DNA of 64,000 bases. Source: Azoarcus sp. Aa7 (lineage in GTDB: Bacteria > Pseudomonadota > Gammaproteobacteria > Burkholderiales > Rhodocyclaceae). The number at the start of each line of letters is the position of its first letter. The stretch's first letter is position 1. The notes beneath the pieces were generated by a model. That model was not told the origin of the DNA and made no database searches. It saw only the letters and a list, made by a program, of their open reading frames with translations. The position numbers and the translations under genes are program-made. Below, piece after piece: positions 59,183 through 64,000 of the stretch. The stretch covers positions 1-64,000 of the forward strand of contig NZ_QVLR01000041.1 in assembly GCF_014822185.1 (NCBI RefSeq). Reading direction: 5' to 3'.

Positions 59183-60523
59183 GTGAGCACGAGCCCCGCT
59201 ACCCCGCAGCGCGTGACCTGGCATTCGCACTACGCCCTGTTCATGCTGGCGACGATCTACGTCTTCAACTACATCGACCGGCTCGTGGTCTCGATCCTGA
59301 TTGAGCCGATCAAGCAGGAGTTCGGCATTTCCGACATCCAGATCGGCCTGTTGTCGGGCGTGGCCTTCGCAATCTTCTACACCATTTTCGGTTTTCCCTT
59401 CGGCCGTCTCGCCGACCGCATCGGGCGCAAACCCGTCATCGCACTGGCCTGCATCGCCTGGAGTGCGATGACCATGCTGTGCGGTTTTGCGACAAGCTTC
59501 GCGATGCTGCTGTTGTTCCGCATTGGCGTCGCGGTAGGCGAGGCCGGCGGCACGGCGCCGTCGGTGGCAATGGTGTCCGAGCTCTATCCTCCGCAAAAGC
59601 GCTCGCGCGCCCTGTCGGTGTTCCTGATGGGCCCCAGTCTCGGGGCCGTGCTGGGTTTGGGCTTGGGCGGCTGGATTGCTGAAACCTACGGCTGGCGCAC
59701 GGCGTTCATCGTGATCGGAGCCCCCGGCGTGCTGCTCGGACTGATATTCCTGTTCACCGTGCGCAGCCCACGCATTGTCGTGCCACAACCGGGAACCGGC
59801 AGCACGCCCGACGAGCACTGGCGCAGCACACTGCGTTCGCTGCTGGCGACGCCGGCATTCCTGCTCGTCGTCGCTGCGGGCACGCTGGCCGCCGTGATGG
59901 GCTACGCCGTCGGCACCTGGAACCCCAGCTTTCTGATCCGTTCGCATGGCCTGACGGTGCAGCAGGCAGGACTGCTGGTCGGCCTCGGGGGAGGGATTTG
60001 CTCAACGATCGGGACACTGATGTGCGGCAGCCTCACCGACCGCATGGTGGCGCGCGATCCGGGCTGGCAGCTGATCATCCCGATGGTCGGCTGCCTGATC
60101 AGCGTGCCCCTGGGCCTCGCCTTCTACCTGTGGCCGACAGGCATCGCATTCAATATCGGCGCCCTGCCAGTTCCGGAAGCGTTCCTGTTCTACCTGGGAT
60201 TCAGCTTCACGGCGATCTGGTGGGCAGTACCCTGCTTCGGTGCCATCAGCCACCTCTTCCCTCCGAATCGCCTTGGCCAGGCCACGGCGCTTTTCGTCAT
60301 GAGCATGACGCTGTTCGGCGTCGGTCTCGGTCCGCTCGTCGTCGGCGGGCTGAGCGACCTCTTCACGGACCGCGTGGGCCACGAGGCGCTGCGCTACGCC
60401 CTGGCCAGCACGGTCGTGCTCTACGTTCTGACCGCCATATGCCTATTGAGCGCCCTGCCGCGGTATCGCCGCCGCCTGCTCGGCAGCACAGCGCTGATGG
60501 CGGGCGCCCCCGCTCGAGCCTGA
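59183..60523 (+). CDS. MFS transporter
   Basis: About 446 residues from a GTG at 59183, with AAGGAGA at 59170-59176 as ribosome-binding site. The long frame beginning near 58991 is rejected. It has 12 predicted TM segments, with the TM2-3 signature GRLADRIGRKPVIA and GVAVGEAGGTAPSVAMVSELYPPQKR. It resembles anion/organic-acid MFS members. Steroid or bile-acid uptake is a reasonable inference from the neighbours. It is first in a four-gene operon. Confidence 0.87.
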   Translation: MSTSPATPQRVTWHSHYALFMLATIYVFNYIDRLVVSILIEPIKQEFGISDIQIGLLSGVAFAIFYTIFGFPFGRLADRIGRKPVIALACIAWSAMTMLCGFATSFAMLLLFRIGVAVGEAGGTAPSVAMVSELYPPQKRSRALSVFLMGPSLGAVLGLGLGGWIAETYGWRTAFIVIGAPGVLLGLIFLFTVRSPRIVVPQPGTGSTPDEHWRSTLRSLLATPAFLLVVAAGTLAAVMGYAVGTWNPSFLIRSHGLTVQQAGLLVGLGGGICSTIGTLMCGSLTDRMVARDPGWQLIIPMVGCLISVPLGLAFYLWPTGIAFNIGALPVPEAFLFYLGFSFTAIWWAVPCFGAISHLFPPNRLGQATALFVMSMTLFGVGLGPLVVGGLSDLFTDRVGHEALRYALASTVVLYVLTAICLLSALPRYRRRLLGSTALMAGAPARA

Positions 60524-60573
60524 GAGTGCAACTCAAAAATACCGATAAACATGCCCCACCCGGAACCTTCTCG

Positions 60574-61404
60574 ATGACCTCGCCCGATCTGCCCATCCCC
60601 CTCGACCGCTTCGCCGAGCTCGAAAACGGCCTGCGCCTGCACTACCTCGACGTCGGCCAGGGGCCGGTGGTGGTCTGGCTCCATGGCAGCGGCCCGGGCG
60701 CGAGCGGCTACAGCAACTTCAAGGGCAATTACCCAGCCTTCGTCGAAGCGGGATTCCGTAACATTGTGCTCGATCTGCCCGGCTTCGGGCGTTCGGACAA
60801 GCCCGCTGACGCGCAGTACAACCTCGATTTCTTCATCGCCAACCTGCATGCCTTCCTGAAGGCGGTCGGGGTCGAACGCTGCACGCTGCTCGGCAACTCG
60901 CTCGGCGGCGCGATCGCGCTGGGCCAGGCGCTGGCGCATCCCGAGACGGTCGAGCGCCTGATCCTGATGGCGCCGGGCGGCGTCGAAGAGCGCGAGACCT
61001 ACTTCCGCATGGAAGGCATCGTGCGCATGGTCGAGACCTTCGCGAAAGGGCCGATGGGGCCTGCGGAGATGCGCCACGTAATGAGCCTGCAGGTGTTCGA
61101 TCCGGCGCTTCTGGACGATTCGATCATCGCCGAGCGCGCCGCCATCGCGCCCTTGCAGCCGGCCAACCTGTTCTCCACGATGCTGGTGCCGAACATGACC
61201 GAACGCCTGCGCGAGATCGCGGTGCCGATCTTCGGCTTCTGGGGCACCGACGACAAGTTCAACCCGCACAGCGGCGCGCTCAAGCTGATCGAGAACGCCC
61301 GCGATGCCCGCATGATCGTGCTCAACCGTTGCGGCCACTGGGTCCAGGTCGAGCATCGCGACCTCTTCAACCGCAGTTGCATCGATTTTCTGACCAAGGG
61401 GTAA
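60574..61404 (+). CDS. hsaD: Alpha/beta hydrolase, HsaD-like meta-cleavage product hydrolase
   Basis: About 276 residues from the ATG at 60574. The oxyanion-hole motif HGSGPGASGYSNF is typical of C-C hydrolases. The triad is Ser109 (LGNSLGG), Asp226/227 (WGTDDKFNP) and His255 (CGHWVQVEH). HsaD hydrolyses the product of HsaC, releasing the A/B ring fragment and HIP. It lies in a separate operon from hsaC, 9 nt before the reductase gene. An early MDFxE-like sequence is absent. Confidence 0.86.
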   Translation: MTSPDLPIPLDRFAELENGLRLHYLDVGQGPVVVWLHGSGPGASGYSNFKGNYPAFVEAGFRNIVLDLPGFGRSDKPADAQYNLDFFIANLHAFLKAVGVERCTLLGNSLGGAIALGQALAHPETVERLILMAPGGVEERETYFRMEGIVRMVETFAKGPMGPAEMRHVMSLQVFDPALLDDSIIAERAAIAPLQPANLFSTMLVPNMTERLREIAVPIFGFWGTDDKFNPHSGALKLIENARDARMIVLNRCGHWVQVEHRDLFNRSCIDFLTKG

Positions 61405-61412
61405 GCCGAGTC

Positions 61413-63548
61413 ATGGGAGATTTCGACAACCTGCTGCAACCGGGCCGCATCGGCCGCATGCAGCTCAGGAACCGCATCGTGATGGCCCCGATGGGGTCCA
61501 ATTTCGCCGAATCCGACGGTACTTGCGGCGAACGCATCCAGGCGTATTACGAGGCGCGCGCCGCCGGCGGGGCGGGCCTGATCACCATGGGGGTCGGCGC
61601 CATCGCCTATCCGCACGGCACGGCGGAGCCCTACCAGGTGGGCCTCTCGGACGACAAGTTCATTCCCGGCCTGATGGGGATCGTCGAGCGGGTGCACAAG
61701 CACGGCGCGAAGATCGCGATCCAGCTGCAGCACGCGGGCAAGACCGCGGTGCGCGATCTCGCCGAGGGGCGCGAGCTGTGGGTGCCGTCGATGCCGCCGG
61801 CGCTGAAGACGGACATGTTCGCCGCGCTGACGCAGGAGGAGATGGGCGCCTTCATCAGCTCGTCGAAGAGCCGCGAGAAAGCCGGCGTGAAGATTCGCGT
61901 GATGGACAAGGCGGACATCGCGCAGATGATCGAGTGGTTCGCCGCGGCGGCCGATCGCGCGCGGCGGGCCGGCTTCGACGGTGTCGAGATCCACGCCGCC
62001 CACACCTACATCATCGCCGGCTTCCTGTCCGGCTACTTCAACAAGCGCGACGACGAGTACGGCGGCTCGATCGAGAACCGTGGCCGCTTCCTGCGCGAAG
62101 TGATCGCCGCGGTGCGCGCCCGCGTCGGTGCCGACTACCCGGTGTGGCTGCGGCTCGACGCCTACGAGCTGCGCATGGACGGCGGCATCACGCTCGACGA
62201 GGCCAAGGTCTTCGCGAAGATGGGCGAGGACGCCGGCTGCGACGCGGTGAGCGTGTCCGCGTACGCCAACATCAGCACCGGCGTCGCCTTCACCGAGGCC
62301 CCGCTGGTGCAGCAGAAGGCCGGCTTCCTGCACTGGGCCGCCGAGATCAAGGAAGGGCTGAAGATCCCGGTGATCGCGGTCGGCCGGCTGGAGCCGGAAG
62401 TGGCGGATAACGCGATCGCGGCCGGCCAGTGCGACTTCGTCGCGATGGCGCGCAAGCTGCTCGCCGACCCGGAGTTGCCGAAGAAGCTCGCCGAGGGCCG
62501 CCCCGAGGACATCCGCCCCTGCATCTACTGCTACGCCTGTGTGAGCCAGATCTTCATCAATGAGCGCGTCAAGTGCGCGGTCAATCCGCTGACCGGTCAC
62601 GAGGCCGAGATCCCGCTCGCGCCGGCCGCGAAGCCTGGCCACGTCGTCGTGGTCGGCGGCGGTCCTGGCGGGATGGAGGCCGCGCGCGCGGCGGCACTGC
62701 GGGGCCACAAGGTCACGCTGCTCGAACGCAGCGGGCGACTGGGCGGCACGCTGTTCTTTGCCGCACTGGCCTATGCGGAAAACGGCGCCCTGCTCGACTA
62801 TCTCGTCACGCAGATGCGCAAGCTCGATATTGAAGTGCGCCTCAATACCGCGGCGACGCCGGAGCTGATCAAATCGCTGGGCGCCACATCGGTGATCGTC
62901 GCAAGCGGCGCCGAACGCAACGCCCCGCCGATCGCCGGTGCGGAGCTCGACCACGTGTGGTCGGGCGACGAACTGCGGCGCCTGATGACCGACGACCGCG
63001 CCGAGGAGATCGCCAAGCGCAAGCTCTCGCTCGCCCAGCGCGCGCTGATGAAGGCCGGCAGCCTGGTCGGCGTCACCGACAGCACCGACGCGATCCAGAA
63101 CCTGTCGCGGGTGTGGATGCCGCTCGGCAAGAAGGTGGCCATCATCGGCGGCGGCCTCGTAGGGGTCGAGCTGGCCGAGTTCCTCGTCGACCGCGGCCGC
63201 GAGGTCGTGGTGCTGGAGGAAGGCCCCAGCCTCGGACGCGAGCTCTCCATCGTGCGCCGCTGGCGCGTGCTCGACACCCTGCGCCAGCACGGGGTCGTGC
63301 TGCACACGAAGGCGAAGGTCGAATCGATCGACAAGAAGAAACTGACCTGGACCGACGCCGAAGGCAATCGCCACGAACTCGCGGCCGAGTCGGTGGTGCT
63401 GGCCGTGGGTGCGCGGCCCGACGACAGCCTGGCGCGCACGCTCGAAGCGGCCGGCGTGCCGGTGAGCGCCGTCGGCGATGGCGCTCAGCTCGGCTACATC
63501 GAGGGCGCAGTCAAGTCGGGCATGCTCGCCGGGCTGGCCGTCGGTTAA
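61413..63548 (+). CDS. Old-yellow-enzyme-type NADH:flavin oxidoreductase with Fe-S cluster (FadH/BaiCD-like)
   Basis: A 711-residue protein. The N-terminal FMN barrel has HAAHTYIIAGFLS (His194, His197, Tyr199) and the iron-sulfur ligands C-x2-C-x2-C-x11-C at Cys370, Cys373, Cys376 and Cys388. FAD/NAD domains follow with VVVVGGGPGGMEAA near 405 and AIIGGGLVGVELAEF near 575. This is the 2,4-dienoyl-CoA reductase / BaiCD family, including steroid enone reductases. A Delta-4 or dienone steroid reduction is plausible; dienoyl-CoA reduction is the alternative. Last complete gene of the window. Confidence 0.88.
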   Translation: MGDFDNLLQPGRIGRMQLRNRIVMAPMGSNFAESDGTCGERIQAYYEARAAGGAGLITMGVGAIAYPHGTAEPYQVGLSDDKFIPGLMGIVERVHKHGAKIAIQLQHAGKTAVRDLAEGRELWVPSMPPALKTDMFAALTQEEMGAFISSSKSREKAGVKIRVMDKADIAQMIEWFAAAADRARRAGFDGVEIHAAHTYIIAGFLSGYFNKRDDEYGGSIENRGRFLREVIAAVRARVGADYPVWLRLDAYELRMDGGITLDEAKVFAKMGEDAGCDAVSVSAYANISTGVAFTEAPLVQQKAGFLHWAAEIKEGLKIPVIAVGRLEPEVADNAIAAGQCDFVAMARKLLADPELPKKLAEGRPEDIRPCIYCYACVSQIFINERVKCAVNPLTGHEAEIPLAPAAKPGHVVVVGGGPGGMEAARAAALRGHKVTLLERSGRLGGTLFFAALAYAENGALLDYLVTQMRKLDIEVRLNTAATPELIKSLGATSVIVASGAERNAPPIAGAELDHVWSGDELRRLMTDDRAEEIAKRKLSLAQRALMKAGSLVGVTDSTDAIQNLSRVWMPLGKKVAIIGGGLVGVELAEFLVDRGREVVVLEEGPSLGRELSIVRRWRVLDTLRQHGVVLHTKAKVESIDKKKLTWTDAEGNRHELAAESVVLAVGARPDDSLARTLEAAGVPVSAVGDGAQLGYIEGAVKSGMLAGLAVG

Positions 63549-63585
63549 GGCGGCAGTCAAATACATGAAGCCTACTTGGCCACCT

Positions 63586-63752
63586 TATTCCTCCCCCTTC
63601 AAGGGGGAGGTTAGGAGGGGGATGGGTTTCTGCGGCGTCTGATAACCCATCCCCACCCCAACCCAGGAGTCTCCGCTTCGCTCCGCCGCTGCGGCGGCGC
63701 ACAGCGCTGCTCTGCGAAACCCCGCCTCCGCCCCCTTGAAGGGGAGGGAGTG
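63586..63752. repeat. MITE-like intergenic repeat, copy 2, enlarged
   Basis: Shares both ends with the copy at 36909-37010, but about 65 bp are inserted after CCCCAACCC, including a small GCCGCTGCGGC palindrome. It lies between the reductase and the NTF2-like gene, both plus strand. Confidence 0.8.
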
Positions 63753-63772
63753 GCTCTCAACCGGACACCCCG

Positions 63773-64000
63773 ATGAGCACCAGCACGCTCGACATCTGCA
63801 ACCTGCTCTACCGCTACGCTGAGGCCATCGACGAAGGCCGCCTCGAGGACGCCGCGGCGATGTTCCGCCATGCACGGGTGGAGACGGGCGCCGCGACGCT
63901 CGACGCCACGGGCCTGCTCGCGCTGTGGCGCCGCATCCTGATCATCCATCCCTGCGGCACGCCGCGCACGCGGCACCTGATCACCAATCCCATCCTCGAC
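63773..64000 (+). CDS. NTF2/SnoaL-like protein, truncated by the window edge
   Basis: 76 codons from the ATG at 63773 run off the right edge. The start STSTLDICNLLYRYAEAIDEGRLEDAAAMF and the later TPRTRHLITNPIL match the SnoaL/NTF2-like fold, a small cone-shaped domain that includes ketosteroid isomerases and dehydratases. Ketosteroid isomerase is suggested by location but the active-site residues are not visible. Probably the fourth gene of the MFS operon, unless the intervening repeat ends transcription. Confidence 0.7.
   Translation, partial: MSTSTLDICNLLYRYAEAIDEGRLEDAAAMFRHARVETGAATLDATGLLALWRRILIIHPCGTPRTRHLITNPILD

Noticed and set aside
1-64000. CRISPR array, tRNA, rRNA or replication origin
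   Set aside because: No regularly spaced repeats, no clover-leaf-like sequence and no rRNA segment were noticed; the only repeats found are IS ends, the fold-back element and operator sites.

Overview
The window reads as a high-GC betaproteobacterial chromosome, most like the Rhodocyclales (Azoarcus, Aromatoleum or Thauera relatives). That placement is an inference from codon usage and gene families; there is no rRNA or tRNA to confirm it. Most of the window is a steroid (sterol or bile-acid type) catabolic island. The diagnostic genes are an HsaC-type extradiol dioxygenase, ipdA/ipdB/ipdC/ipdF and echA20/fadA6 homologues for C/D-ring (HIP-CoA) breakdown, an HsdA-type 3-alpha-hydroxysteroid dehydrogenase, an AMACR-type racemase, a FadD19-like ligase and an Ltp2-like aldolase.

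Layout. 1-6.4 kb is a mobile-element graveyard: the tail of an IS30-type transposase, an intact ISL3-type element with 48-bp inverted repeats inside a small membrane-protein gene, an IS5-type element with a CTAA duplication, and an IS110/IS1111-type element, followed by a SHOCT-domain lipoprotein. 6.8-16.5 kb (minus) is the ring-degradation operon hsaC-ipdA-ipdB-ech-ipdC-echA20-acad-acad-fadA6-sdr. 16.9-19.1 kb (minus) is a two-gene operon for side-chain aldol cleavage (Ltp2-like thiolase fold plus a DUF35-MaoC fusion), ended by a clear terminator. 19.3-23.5 kb carries a small membrane protein, a GMC oxidoreductase, a nitroreductase, an enoyl-CoA hydratase and a TetR regulator. 23.7-26.7 kb (plus) is a radical-SAM sulfatase-maturation enzyme overlapping a Ser-type secreted sulfatase. 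27-31 kb holds a FATP-like acyl-CoA ligase, a deleted folE2 pseudogene, a TetR regulator and hsdA. 31.2-34.6 kb (plus) pairs a periplasmic double-Cache protein with an MMPL/RND transporter. 35.7-45.5 kb (plus) is a side-chain beta-oxidation operon (thiolase, FadB-like, two ACADs, AMACR-like, FadD19-like, NMO-like). 45.8-49.9 kb (minus) is an unrelated accessory block: ImmA/IrrE peptidase, PIN nuclease, an unknown protein and a PD-(D/E)XK-like nuclease. 50.4-53.5 kb is a DUF1302/DUF1329 outer-membrane pair. 53.8-58.9 kb (minus) is thiolase, MaoC, ipdF, SDR and a Tat-exported amidase. 59.2-64 kb (plus) is an MFS transporter, an HsaD-like hydrolase, an Fe-S old-yellow-enzyme reductase and a truncated NTF2-like gene.

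How it works together (inference). Conjugates may be opened outside the cytoplasm (sulfatase, amidase). Steroids would cross the envelope via DUF1302/DUF1329, RND and MFS proteins, be oxidised at C3 by HsdA, activated by FadD ligases, shortened by beta-oxidation and aldol cleavage, and the rings opened by HsaC/HsaD and finished by the Ipd enzymes. KstD, KshAB and HsaAB homologues are not in the window.

The strongest unexplained signal is a repeated operator-like sequence, TCGTCY-N4-RGACKA, found ten times in or beside the promoters of these scattered operons. It ties them into what looks like one regulon.
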